Made by a program: the position numbers and the translations under genes
Shown here: piece by piece, positions 11,508-23,578 of the stretch
How positions within the stretch are numbered: position 1 is the stretch's first letter
Layout of the letters: every line of letters starts with the position of its first letter
The notes under the pieces: model-generated
Told to the model about the DNA's origin: nothing
The model's database searches: none
Seen by the model: the letters and a program-made list of their open reading frames with translations, nothing else
Assembly (NCBI GenBank): GCA_039881045.1
Contig: JAYWVB010000004.1
Coordinates: 682,001-746,000 of the forward strand
Reading direction: 5' to 3'
Length of the DNA: 64,000 nt
DNA from: Chaetomium olivaceum
Lineage: Eukaryota > Ascomycota > Sordariomycetes > Sordariales > Chaetomiaceae

Positions 11508-13840
11508 AAGAGAGTTCTTTGGAGCGGGCTCGGCGAACGATGCCCGTGCTGACCGAAAGCTGCAAGGGCTAGAACAGGAAAACGAAGACGTCGTCGACGG
11601 GTTTGACTTTGAGGACCGGGAGGGGGACGATGACGGCGTCGGACTGGATGGTGGGGGCATCGATCCACAGGCCCACTACGAAGCCTTTTTGGATGTCCTT
11701 TCAGCGGTTCGAGGTAGCGAGATCAAAGATATGACAGCGACTTCGGCGCTGAGGCGCTTGGACGAAGAGGCGAGGGCAGTTGACCCAAGCCAGGACGACA
11801 ACAATGCTGCCCAGCGTGGTCGCCATTTCTATACCATGCTACAGGACCTCCAAGACTCGCCTTTCCGCGGCATGGGATTGCCCAGCCGCGAGGAGATCGA
11901 CGCGGTATTGAAGGTCCAGAAGAAAGAGGACAGCAGCGTGACGGCGAAGATCCAGGGCAGGCAAACGAATCCGTCTTCTGCGCAGGCTGGCGAGCCACAC
12001 GGGAGCCCACGGTTGCCCGTTCACGGATGCGAAAGATCTCCAGAAGGGGTCGGCCCGGGTGGACAGATGCGGCTCGAGCTCGGACGTTATGCAACATACG
12101 TCGATGTGGCGCTGGGGCTCACAAGGCGCTGGACCCTGAACAAGCTCCAGTCGATGGCAGTCTTACTACCAGCGGCGTTTCTTGACGAGCGCGGCACACG
12201 GCTGCAGGAAGAAGGGGGTCGGCAGCATTTCCAATATATCGGCGGCGAAGGCGGCACCGGCAAATCTCGCGTCATACACGCCATCAAGGACATGTTCCGG
12301 CTGAAGGACAGTCTCCACACGCTGCTCCTGACGGGCGCCAGCGGTAATGCGGCCGCGCTTATCGGCGGAGTGACGCTGCACTCGGCGGCAAATATTGCGT
12401 TTGAGGGCAGGGCCGCGACAGCAAAGAACATCTCGGAAGAAGAGAAGCTGCGGTGGAAAAACATGATCATGTTGATTATTGATGAAATCAGCCAGGTGGG
12501 CGGTCTCACACTCGCGGCAGTGGACAGCCGCCTGAAGCAGTACAGGGACGACCAGCATCGACCGTTCGGCGGAATTCCAATGGTCTTGTTCTTCGGCGAC
12601 TTCTTCCAGTTCGACCCCGTCCTGCAGACCAGCCTCCTCTTGCCAATGCCGAGGGACCGTGGCGGACAGAAACCAGAGAGCGCTTCAAGGCACCTAGCTG
12701 CGCATAAGCTGTTCCTCCGGTTCACGGCCGTCGTCATCCTCCGCGAACAGGTCCGCGCGGCCGGCTGTCCAAGGCTGCGGGGCTTCCTCCAGCGCCTGCG
12801 CAATGGCGAGCAGACCGAGCTAGACTTCCAGCGGCTGTGCCACCGCCTCTATACGCCATCGTCCCAATCCTCTTTCGTCGATGGCTTGAGGGCCATCACG
12901 CCCCTCAACCAAGACCGGTGGGACCTGAACATGGCGGCCGTCGTCCAGTGGGCTCGTGCCCACGGCAAACATATCTCAGTCTTTGTGGCCAAGCACGATA
13001 CTGAGTCGGGGAAGCGATTGAGTGCGGGGGAGCTATGCCACGTGCTCCGCTATGGAGACGACTCACAGCTGCCGACCCCCGGCCTGTTCTTCTACGCCCA
13101 AGGGATGCCGGTCGTGGTGACTCGCAACCAGTTTGTCGGGCTGAAGGTAGTCAACGGGGCACCTTTTAATGCCGTCGACATCTTCCCGATCTCGCCGCCG
13201 GCACCATCGCGCTCGCCAGCGACGTGACTCTCCATCTTGGACCGCCGGTGGCCGTCCTCCTCGAGTCAGAGGATAGCGCGGCCTCGCCATCCCCGGGCTC
13301 CCCAACGGCACCGTCTTGATCAAGAGCAAGACGGTCGCCATCCCGAGCCAAATGCGGGGCAAAGAAGGCAGATGGAGGGGCAAGCCGGGTTTCAGGTGGG
13401 TCACCCATCGAACGGGGCCTCTTTGCACCCCGGCCTTCGCTATGACAGATCAGAAGAGCCAGGGCAAGCAGTTCTCCAACGTGCTCGTCAACCTCAAAGG
13501 CGTCCACTCGAGTGGCACGGCGACGCGGCCCAGCTTCATGAGCCTGTACGTGCAGCTGTCGAGGGCGGAGAGCTGGGACGGGCTGCATCTGTTTCGGAAA
13601 CCGGCGCGCGGCGACTTTATCGAGCCCAAGAATGTGCTTGATAAAGACATGAGAGACGCTATCCTCAAGCTGGAACGACAGGGCGAGGAGACCAGACGGC
13701 GGTTCGAGCAAGACCATAGGCACGAGTCGTGGTTTCAAGAATGGGCGGCCATGCCTGAATCTAGCCAGGGTACTGAAACCGATGACGTAGAGGACGCGGC
13801 GCTCTGGCGAGACCCTGGGATTTCCGAGCCCGGATCGTAG
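11508..13840 (+). pseudogene. 5'-truncated Pif1-like Helitron helicase
   Basis: An open frame from about 11508 shows a Pif1/RecD-like superfamily 1 helicase. Walker A is GEGGTGKSR (about 12245-12270), Walker B LIIDEISQV (about 12474-12500) and motif III FGDFFQFDPVL (about 12594-12620). The C-terminal motif MSLYVQLSRAESWDGL lies near 13540. Such helicases unwind donor DNA in rolling-circle transposition. The N-terminal Rep (HUH) part is missing. The frame changes near 13190 and returns near 13285, two one-base changes that partly compensate. The end at 13840 is a natural stop. This helicase is only distantly related to the one in 14557-20018. Confidence 0.75.
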
Positions 13841-14194
13841 CACGCTCTCTGCCGTTGCTCTGTTCTGGTAGCGATTTTCTAGCGAAATAAGCTACTTCCA
13901 ATGGCTATTTTGATTTTCCTTCTCCTTTATTGGCCTGCAATCTGCATCCTTTCGTGGTCGTCGGTGAAGCTACCGAGGGGTGCGCCATCTCATTGGTCCT
14001 TATAAACCGGGGCCAGCCCCACAGCTGACAAGCCCCAACAGACCGTCCGTGCACCACCAATGCCAGGCCCAACTTCGAGACGATCACGTCAGAGGTAAGT
14101 TCCTCCACGCAAAACAAGATGACTCTCCCTCCACAATCGTTAGAATAATGACAGTAAAACTTCACAGTATACAGGAAGAAATGACACGGCTTTT

Positions 14195-14242
14195 TTTGAT
14201 GGGGCGTTTTGATGGGGCGTTTGATGGGGCGTTTTATGGGGC
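14195..14242. repeat. Tandem repeat, unit TTTTGATGGGGCG x4
   Basis: Four near-identical 12-13-base units follow one another, the last lacking one G (TTTTATGGGGCG). They lie about 300 bases upstream of the RepHel frame. Helitron subterminal repeats are possible; otherwise this is a simple expansion. Confidence 0.8.
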
Positions 14243-14333
14243 GGAACTGGTCCGTGCTTGGAGCATACCATGGTTTTTCTCGGAAAAGGAACCTTTCGGA
14301 AGTACTCGTTCCTCGTACGTTCCTCCAGGCATT

Positions 14334-14394
14334 GATAAGGAAATTACTACGCAAAATTGATAAGGAAAAATTACTACGCAAAACTGATAAGGAA
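14334..14394. repeat. Tandem repeat of a 25-27-base unit
   Basis: The unit GATAAGGAAATTACTACGCA, followed by AAATT or AAACT, occurs twice and its beginning a third time. It is unrelated to the array at 14195. Confidence 0.75.
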
Positions 14395-14556
14395 ATGCTC
14401 GTTATCGCGAGTTTCGATTGGTTCGTAAGCATGCTCCAGCTGGAAGCTCCTGTTTATTCAATCCATCCATCCATGCCCTCGCAATCCGCTCGACCATCGC
14501 GACCATCGCAACTCCCGCCGTTTGCACATCTGCCGCTTTTCAATTCCAGTCGTTCT

Positions 14557-17500
14557 ATGGAAGACGTGATAGTCGTTCTGGCCGGCACCGTCGAGGCGGC
14601 TGCGGAGGCAGCTGTGGCACGAAAGACATGTAGCAAATGCAATACCGAGCAAAACATTGATCAGTTTCTCCATGCCCGCGGGAACGGAAGGATTGTCGTC
14701 AACTGTCTAAGTTGCCGGCACAAGAGCAAGCTTCATGTGATAATTCTGGTTACGATCATGTTTTCCTCAGCTAACCTATCGCAGGTTGAAGCGTCGCGAG
14801 CGAGCATTGAGATTTCTCGCGCAATCGCCCGCGGAGATGATTCTCCCCTTGCTTTCGCACCGGCGCTTGCACCTGGGCCTCGACGGAACCTTACGCACGG
14901 CGTCCTTGCTGAAATGTATCACGAAAGGGGCCGTGTTTCTACAGATACCCCGGAAACGGCAGCCGCTCGGGATCAACGATTGACAATCCAGCGACGCCAC
15001 CGCGTGGAACGACGCCATGGCGTGCAGCCTTCGCAAACCCCGACGTTAAGCAGCTTGATTGGACGAGAACAGCAGCTCAATGCTGAGGACGAGGCGCCTA
15101 CGACCAGCCGAGGCGATTTGCTACCCGTGCAAGCCGCTGAGGGAGACCATTTGGGTGGTGACGCGGATGACTTGCGACGCACACCGCCACGCCGTGGACG
15201 CCCTCCCAAACGCCGTTCTCCGTCTACGTCTTCGGCTCGGTCTCGCGGGCGCCCTCGCGGACGCCCTCGGCTAGCACGCAATCCCGTCGGCCGCCCACAC
15301 ACGCAAAACTTCTCCGAAGACAACCCTCCGCGCGAATTCAACGAACCCGCGGCTCAGTCTCGCGGACGCCCTCGCGGACGTCCTCGACTAGCACGCAATC
15401 CCACCGGCCGCCCACGCACGCACAACCTCCCCGAAGGAAATCTTCCACGCGAATTTAACGAACCCGGTCCGCGGTTCACAGGCGACGACCAGGAGACGCC
15501 GCTGTTGGCCGAAGACATTGCGATCAAGAGGGAGTTCGACGAAGCGCTTGCCGCAGAGGAGATGCAACGATGCCTGCGCTGCAAGGAGCGCTGGCTTGAC
15601 ATCAAGCTCATGGCGGATGGCTTTTGTAAGCGCTGCCACGACAAGGATGACAAGAAACGGCAGGACGAACCTTTTCTCTTCTCCGCAGAGAACAAGCTTG
15701 ATTTTGGTGCCGTCCCACCCGAGTTACCCCAATTAGCGCCATTGGAGGAGCTTTTTATTGCGCGCGTACACGTCAGCGTGAATGTATTTACTGTATGCGA
15801 TGCTTCCCTGCGAGAGAGTCTACTAGCTAATCAGCGTCAGGTTCGTGGGCAGCAATACAGGTATCGTGGGCATGTTGTACACTTTTTGCGCGACGTTGGC
15901 AAGGTGTACTCAGAGCTTCCCTTGCTGCCCAAGGATTTGGACATTGTCATCCTCCGACCGCGTGGATCCGAAGCGGTCGAACAGATGGATCGACAATTCC
16001 GCAACCGCTTCCGAGTCCGCCGAGCAGCAGTCGAGACATGGCTCAGATTCCTCGCCGACAACCACCCTGGCTACAGAAATTTCACCTGGAACTACGACAA
16101 CCTCTCCCGGTTGCCAGAGGACGGTGACGTCTTTGACCAGCTGAATATCCACGAGGTCGAGGAGTGTGAAGGGTTGCCTGCAGATTCTGGCCCTGTTGAA
16201 GAACCGGAAGAGGACGGTGAGGTTGTTGACGAAGCCGCAGTGCCCAATATGCTAATCCATGATTCGGAATTGAACCAGCTTCAAGGGCGAGTCAATGATG
16301 GGGCTACTGAGGTCAATGAGCAAGTGCCCCTAGAGTCAGTCGACCCCCAGGCTGCTCACCAGCTGCAGATGCCTTCCATCCGGCGCACTCCTCTCGATGA
16401 GTTCAACCAAAAGCATGCGCTACTCTCTCTCGCCTGTCCGACCCTGTTCCCTCGGGGAGTTGCGGATTTTGTCGAGCCCAGACAGCGCAAGATCTCCTAC
16501 CAGAATACATCCAGCATGCCATGAGGTGGGAGGATGGCCGATTTGCCAAACACCACAGCTTCCGATTTATCGCGCTAAACACTCTGATGAGGCAGCAGGC
16601 GAGGGGTCACAGTCGATTCTACGTCAGCAAGAACCACCGCACACCTCTTACAAGGGAGGCCCTACAGGAGGCACTTGCCGATCCGGACACGCCAGAAGCC
16701 CAGGCTATCCTCAACCGGATCTCTCGCTTTGCTGGTGTCATCAAAGGCACACGCCCCTTTTGGTACCGCCGACGTCGCGAGTGCGAGTCTTTTGCGCACT
16801 GTCTTGGTGTCCCCTCTGCTTTCATCACATGAGCCCAGCCGATCTGCACTGGCAGAGCCTCTACCGGCACATGCCCGAATACGAGGAGTGGAAGGCGTTG
16901 ATGAGCCGAGACGCATGGCCAAGTCCCGCCGGCTGTTGCGGGAGAACCCGCATATCGCGGCCTGGCACTTCCACTCGCGGAGCTCGCTTTTCAGGAAGAT
17001 TGTGCTGAAGAAAAAGTTCAACGTGGCCGACTTTTGGTATCGGTACGAGTGGCAAGGCCGCGGCAGTAGCCATTCCCATGGGCTCTACTGGTTCAATGGG
17101 AGCCCCTCTCCCGATATGGCAACCCCCGAGTCGAGAGAGCATTTCACGAGGATCTGGGGATACCACGTGACAGCAGTAAACCCGCAGCAAGATCAGGGTG
17201 CTGATGAGGGCAACCCTTTGTCTGTTGACCCTCTGGAGACGGACGTTACTTGGGAGTGGTTAAACAGAATCGTCAACCGCTGCCAACGACACCACTGCTC
17301 GTCGACCTACTGCCTGCGGGTGACGAAGAAGGATGCCCAGCGAGCCAGAGAGGCCGAAGCAAGAACCGAGGCTGGAGAGACAGCCGGAGAGGAACCGCCG
17401 CCACCAGAGCCCACGTGTCGGTTTCTCTTCCCCCGGCCTATACGAGAGGCTGCCGCGGTCATCAAGAGGCCCGGAAAGAGCTGGTGGTCGTTCGAGGCAG

Positions 17501-20018
17501 AGCGCAACGACACCCACCTAAACCAGTACAATCCACTGGTGTCTCTTTGCTGGCTGGCCAATGCAGACTGCTCGCCCTGCACGAGTGTGGAGGCTGTTAT
17601 CAACTATGCTGCGAAGTATTGCAGCAAGTCCGAGACCCAGACCAGCACATACGCGCAGATTGCCCAGAGTATCCTTCCCCACATATCAGACAACAACCCG
17701 ATGATTTCTTTTGTGTCAAGATGATGAATAAACTAATCGGAGAGAGGGACTACTCTGCGCAGGAGATCTGTCATATCCTCCTGGGACTCCCTCTGCAAGA
17801 GGACAGCCGAGTGGTGCAGAGCGTTGACTGTAGGCCCCGCGAGAGACACGCTCGTGCAATTGACATCACGGCGGATGGCGATATTGAAGAGTCTCGGACA
17901 GTCTACGAGAAGTATCTCCGACGGCCCGATCAGATGGAGGATGTCTCCTACTTTGAGTTTCTGCAAGATTGGAATTTCAAGGCACGGAATGCGGACAAAT
18001 GGGCGATTTGGCGGCCTCCTGCGATGCCTAGGGTGTTGTATTATTACCCCCGGTACAAGCCGGTCCGCTCCCATCGGCAGTACTCCGACTTCTGCCGTGT
18101 CAAGCTGCTGCTCAGCCATCCCCACCGCCAGACGGAAGATCTGTCCCAGGTTGATGGTCGAAAGTTCGACAACTATTCATCTGCCTATCGCTACTGCCTC
18201 GAGCATCATGACCACCCGGACGACCACTATGGCACTGTTGACGAGCCTGATCCGTCTCCGGATGAGGAGGAGTTTGAGCCAGGGGGGGACGCCGGGGAGA
18301 TTACCCTCGAGGACTGGCAGGAGATGGCGCGGTTAGTCCCCGACATTGAGCTTCCCGATGAACGGGCCGACTTGCTTGGCCGCCGAGACCTGGATGTCAA
18401 CTACGACTGGGCGCGACACGTCGGCCGCTATTATCACGAGGAGTTCATTACTGGGAGCTACTAGGCGCAGCTTCGCGGAGAGACTCCAGGCAATTACGAC
18501 GTGGAAGATATGCCTCTCGCAGCCCGTGATACGCTGAACACACAGCAGCGTCAGGTATACGACACAATCATGCGCCACTTCAAGACGAAGAACGAGAACC
18601 GTCGGCCTCCGCCCCTCCGGCTGCAGATCGATGGAGGAGGTGGGACTGGCAAGTCGTATATGGTGAAGGTGATATCTTCTCACCTTCAGGCCAAGGCGGC
18701 TTCCTATGGCCGGCCCTCCCCCATCGTCAGAGCAGCTCCGACGGGCGTGGCGAGCAACCAGATCGGGGGACAGACTTTGCATTCCCTGCTGCGGCTCCCC
18801 GTCGACGGCAATTACCGCTCGCTCTCCGAGACCCCGACGACCCTCAACGCCTTGCAGCGGCGGTTTAGGGGCATCCACTACCTCGTGATTGACGAGAAGA
18901 GCATGCTCGGCCTCAAGACCCTCGCGTGGATCGACCAGCGCCTACGAGAGGTGTTCCCGGAGAATCGCGACGAGTTCTTCGGCGGCCTCAGCGTCATCCT
19001 GATCGGGGACTTCTTCCAGCTTCCCCCTGTCCTGAACAAGCCGCTGTACTCAACGCGCGACGACCTGAAGGATATCGAGATGGTCGGGCGCAACGCGTAC
19101 CTCTCGTTCGACAAGTCCGTGTTCCTGACCACAATACAGCGGCAGCAGGGCGAAGACCAGGCTCCTTTCCGGCGGGCCTTGGAAGAACTGCGAATGGCTG
19201 ATGTGTCGGTACCCTCCTGGGAGCTCCTTTCTTCGAGGTGTTCTGTCAAGCTCTCTCCCGAGGAGGTTGACAGCTTTGCTGATGCGCTTCGCATCTATCC
19301 CACCAAGACCCAGGTCGTCGAGTACAACCACCAACACATGCTTGGCCTGGACAGCCCCGCCATTCAGGTCGAGGCAAAGCACGAGGGTGTTGGTGCGGAG
19401 AAGGTTGAGTCCTCAAATGCCGGAAACTTGGCCAAGCGCTTGCCCTTGTGTGTTGGTTGCAGGGTGATGCTGACGCGGAATTTGTGGGCCGACGTCGGGC
19501 TCGTCAACGGCGCACAGGGGACAGTCTACGACATATCCTGGAAAGAAGGTGCCGACGTGCTGCGAGACCCGCCCGAGGTCATCATGGTGGCCTTCAATGA
19601 CTACGACGGTCCGGCCTTCACAATGCCGAACGGGGAGCCGCTCCGTAGTGGAGAGAAGCTGGCTGTTCCCATCCTCCGAGTGCGGCAGGACTTCATGGTC
19701 GGCGCCAACTCATGTTTGAGAGAGCAGTTCCCGCTGTGGGTCAGCTATGCGATCACCGTCCACAAGTCACAGGGCATCACCCTGGACAAGGTCGTCTGCG
19801 ATATCTCTGCGCCAGAGTTTGCTTCTGGCCTCTCCTACGTGGCCGTCTCGCGGGTGAAGACACTCGGCGGGCTGATGTTTGAGCGGCCCTTCGACCGCAG
19901 CAGGATCTACCGCGAGACACCATCACGAGCTATGGGGTTGAAGTTGTCCGATCACGCTACCAGGCAACTGCAGGCGTTAGATGCTGTGGCGGGGGAGGTT
20001 CCCTCGGAGTCTAATTGA
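14557..20018 (+). pseudogene. Helitron RepHel transposase (HUH endonuclease + Pif1 helicase), degenerate but catalytic motifs kept
   Basis: The N-terminus has Cys-pair zinc motifs (CSKCN and CLSC; CLRC and CKRC) and an AT-hook repeat. The Rep core shows the HUH motif HSHGLYW (His codons 17071 and 17077) and the two-tyrosine motif YAAKYCSK (Tyr codons 17605 and 17617). The helicase part (18501-20018) has Walker A GGGGTGKSY, VIDEKSM, GDFFQLPPVL and YVAVSRVKTL. One-base frame changes lie near 16480, 16830, 16890 and 17715. A TAG at 18462-18464 interrupts the same frame between Rep and helicase. A probable intron lies at about 14737-14787. The element once moved by rolling-circle copying; the breaks suggest it is now inactive, unless they are assembly errors. 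The start at 14557 is the best in-frame ATG before the first zinc motif. Confidence 0.85.
15232..15465 (+). repeat. Tandem 117-base duplication encoding AT-hooks
   Basis: Two adjacent 39-codon units each encode SRGRPRGRPRLARNP, then a GRP-H/R-T segment and PREFNEP. The GRPRGRPR cores are AT-hook DNA-binding motifs; a further PRRGRPPKRR precedes them. The units differ by scattered substitutions, so the duplication is not recent. It lies in the RepHel N-terminal region. Confidence 0.85.
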
Positions 20019-21457
20019 TTTGTAAGTAGCGAGGACGTGAGTGTAGAGACGTAACGTGAGCGGCAGAATAGAAACGATTAGTAGCCATAGTAGTAGCTAT
20101 AGTTAAGCGTAAGAAGACCGCTCAAGTAGATGGAGTTGTTGGCCGACGGACAGATATTGGCGCTTCGTCTCTCCCGTATTCAACCCTGACCCGGATTGTC
20201 CTCCGGAGAGGGACAGGAAAATTGCCAGGAGCGGGAGAGAGGAAGGAAGCGCCCCGTAGCGTAGCGAAGGGCCGCGCGACTGACGAACGAAGCGACGCCA
20301 GCAATTTTATATCTATGGAAGCGATTTGATACGGTCCGTGGGGACCCACGGCTACGGTCCGAAAATGCTCACTCTTTTCTACACGTGAGTTGGAATATCA
20401 ATGATGCTGCTTCCTGTGCCGGTATTGTTCAATCGGTAAAATCATCGCCGTGAATCATGAAAGTCCTATCAAGTTATCGTCCATGAACCATTCAAATCCC
20501 TCATCCATTAGATGCGATGGCTGTGGGCTTTTCTTAGTTCCGCTCCCGGTTCGAAGAGTGAACACGGACGTGGCGTAATGTTGAATTTGCTGACCTCAGC
20601 TTATTCCGGGTTGAACGTCGGCGAAGGGATCATGATCTATACGGAGTACACTTCGTATTGCTGCGCCTGCTGTTCACAACTACAGACCGGCCAGTGGCAA
20701 TAGAGGCCGCTTGCTGGTCTCAGCTGGTGCAGCTGTCTGTTGTTTTTTGGTTGGGCAAATTACATCCGGGCTTTGCATAGAAGTCCGAGGCAGCAGTGTT
20801 TGGCTCTGCTTTGAAATCCCGTCAGGGGGGGAGGGCGAAACGTCGATCCCTTTCCGACCTTGCCTGATTTGGTCATTGGCTCTGTCCGGATCACAATTGG
20901 CCATTCCCATTCTTTTGAGCGACTTCAACAAACACCGGTTGGAGTCAAGTTGTTGTTTCCAGACACGACACAAGACTTGAGTTCTTCTGCTCCTTGTCCT
21001 TTTCCTCTCCAACCCCCCACCTGTTTCCCCCTTTCCTCCCTTTCCCGACTACCCACGTGCTCTCTCCGAGCGCCGAGATGCCTCCATGCACTTGGCTCCG
21101 CCCCGGCCGATCGGTTCCAAAAAAAACTGGGCCGGGTTGCATCAAAAGCCGGGAAGCGCGCAGGTGTGCGGCATGGAGAAGGCGAGGGGTTACATGGACT
21201 TGATCCTGCGATGCAACCCTGTAATTGTGTAAACGCGCGCGACGGCGCGGGTCCGTCTCCGTCTCCGATTCCCATTTTCCATCGAGCCGCCGTGCTTGTC
21301 CCGCTTTTTGAACTGCTTTCCAACCCGGCGTCTTGAGAGAATAACGGGATTCTCAATCCTAGCACTCCGCGAACCGCATCCCGAATCCTCCCTGCGAACT
21401 TGCGATCCTGCGATTCAATGTTTCGATAAACTCGACTGATAGTGCCGCTGGCTCACC
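20019..21457. other. Intergenic; hairpin and kelch-gene promoter
   Basis: No gene is supported in 1.4 kb. A perfect 7-bp inverted repeat (CCGTGGG/CCCACGG) lies at 20336-20351, flanked by copies of ACGGTCC. Pyrimidine-rich sequence (about 20990-21060) and the bases up to 21457 probably form the leader and promoter of the following gene. Confidence 0.5.
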
Positions 21458-23578
21458 ATGCCTCAGGGGCAACAAACCTCGACGCTCAGGCTGCTGGCCT
21501 TCCTCGGGCTCGGGTGCACCTTGGGCGCCGCATTGCCAGATGTGCCGACCCCTGATAACTTTCTCCGCAGATCGTGGGCGACAGCGACGGTCTTGGGCGA
21601 TTATGTCTACATCGATGGAGGGGAAATTAGCCAAATAGTGGACGGGGAGAGCCGCGGGGCGGACGTGGGTAAGGAAGCCTCACCATGACCAATCGGGAAC
21701 GACGGAACTGACCTTGCGATGTATACTTACCCAAGTGAACTCGACGCTCTCTATTGACATGTCCAAGTCGTGGAAATCTCTCGACGTCACCATCCGAACA
21801 ATACCAAAACCGGGGCCCGCAAAGACGAATGTAGGGCTATGGACGGACGCGGGCGCGGGCGCCTTTTACTCGTGGGGCGGAAGATGGCCGGGGGGAAAGA
21901 ATATCACTAAGAACGCGCTCTGGAAGTTCACGGCTGACGGCAAGGGAGGAGGGTCATGGGGGGTCGAGGACGCGGGGAACCCGACGCTGTTCAGCGGCAT
22001 GCACCAGACCGAGTACGGCGCCTTTGTCAACACGGACACCACGGGATTTGTGATCGGCGGGGCAGCGCATGCGTGGACCGAGTTGGATCACTACACGGCG
22101 GATCCGATCCCGGGCATGGTCTCGTTCGACATGAAGAGCAAGATCTGGCAGAACGGGACTACCAACTTCAGCCCCTTTGACTCCGGCGTCTTGAACAAAG
22201 CCTCAGCGGTTTATTTGCCATCTATCGGCCCGAACGGGTTGATCGTCACGTTGGGGGGATATGCTCCGCCAGTCGACAGTGATCTGAACAAGTCGGATGG
22301 ATCGCCCCTTGATCTTCGGAACCTGACTCTCTTCAACCCGGAGACGAAGAAGAAGTATTGGCAAACCACGACCGGAACAGTCCCGCCGTCACCGCGAGGC
22401 CAGTTCTGCACTGCCGTCTTCCCGACCTCTGACGGAGGCTATGATGTGTGAGTGTTTGCGGTTCCTACGGCAACGCACAGCAAACTGACACGCCTCAAGA
22501 TTTGTATTTGGCGGCATCAACGGCCGCGACCAGTTTGACCACGGAGACGCCTACGTCCTGAGCATGCCGGGATTCGTCTGGACGAAACTTCCGGACCCCA
22601 TAGGAGGGAAACGTACGGGAGCTGTATGTCCAACCCACCCCTCAGTAACCCCGGTACCCTTTCTCGTCACTAACACCCCCCCTTAGAGCTGTGTCCGCGT
22701 AGGCAAGCGACAGGTGCTGACCATCGGCGGCACGGACGGGTCGGCGTCGGAGGCGGACCCGGCACCGCAGGGGCTGTTGCTCTTCGACATGACAGCGCTG
22801 GAGTGGAAGGACTCGTATGACGCCAACGCGGCCGCCTACGAGCGGAACGAGACTGTACAGAAGTGGTACGACGACAAGTAAGTTTATGCTTCCCCTAACG
22901 ATGTTGCAAGGGTCGCGTACTGACACGGTCACAAAACAGTGAACTAGACAAGGTTGACTGGTCGTCGGATGAGTTCCAAAAGCTTTTCGTAGCGGCGTCG
23001 GCGAGCGCAACCGCCACAAACACCGGTAAGCCTCCACCCCCATTCTGCCTTTACAGACAAGAACTAACCCCCCTCCCCCTAAAGACGCGACCGCAACCCC
23101 CCCACCCACCGGCGGCGCCCCCGGTTCAACCTCCACCTCCGACCCCGAGACAGAGTCGAGCTCCACCCCCGTCGGCGCCATCGTCGGCGGCGTAGTAGGC
23201 GGCATCGCCGGGCTGGCCGCCATCGGCGTCGCAGCCTGGTTCATCCTCCGCCGCCGCAAACAACAACAAGCCCAAACCGACCCAAGCAACCAAAACCAAA
23301 ACCAACCATCCGAACTGGATCCAAACCAACAGCACCCACACCCGCACCAACAATACCCGCCGCACGCGAGCGAACTTGACCCCAACTCCCCTTACTCCCC
23401 CTACTCACAGAACACCGCTTACACCCCCAACATTGCGATGGGCGGGTACTACGGGTACAAGGAGAAGGACGGGAGCGAGGTCAGGCCGCCGCCGGTCGAG
23501 ATGGGTCATAACGTGCGGCCGAGCGAGCTGGGGGCGGGCATCAATCACTTTGAGTTGGATTCGACGCCGCTGCGGTGA
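21458..23578 (+). CDS. Secreted/membrane-anchored kelch-repeat protein
   Basis: Six exons join in phase: 21458-21668, 21736-22447, 22500-22623, 22687-22877, 22940-23025 and 23085-23578. The N-terminus is a signal peptide (RLLAFLGLGCTLGAALP). Kelch-like blades follow, with paired glycines (GDYVYIDGG, YSWGGRW, FVIGGAAH, IVTLGGYAP, FVFGGINGRD, VLTIGGTDG). A Ser/Thr-rich stalk precedes one transmembrane helix (VGAIVGGVVGGIAGLAAIGVAAW without break) and a basic stop RRRK. The cytoplasmic tail is rich in Gln, Pro and Tyr. The topology predicts an extracellular beta-propeller anchored in the plasma membrane. The ligand is unknown; similar fungal proteins are common and uncharacterised. No frame break was found. 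Confidence 0.88.

Larger units (their letters stand above)
13841..14556. other. Spacer between Helitron units with short tandem repeats
   Basis: No gene is supported. Two short tandem arrays are visible: four units of TTTTGATGGGGCG at 14195-14242, and two and a half 27-base units (GATAAGGAAA...CGCAAAA) at 14334-14394. Both sit directly before the RepHel coding region and may belong to the 5' region of that element. Confidence 0.6.
9613..20018. mobile_element. Composite Helitron-derived block
   Basis: This 10-kb stretch contains a 5'-truncated Pif1-like helicase (11508-13840), a near-complete RepHel transposase relic (14557-20018) and a divergent minus-strand gene of unknown function (9613-11064). 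The two helicases differ in their Walker A surroundings and are not copies of one another, so at least two Helitron lineages are present. Exact ends (5' TC, 3' CTRR with hairpin) could not be fixed by eye, so the limits given are those of the coding parts. Confidence 0.75.

Noticed and set aside
13905..14432. Minus-strand frame of 175 codons between the two Helitron units
   Set aside because: It overlaps tandem repeats, lacks any domain, and is AT-rich and low in coding character.
20122..20351. Helitron 3' terminus at the 20336 hairpin
   Set aside because: No CTRR within about 12 bases after the stem and no matching 5' TC end upstream could be identified, so the border is left open.
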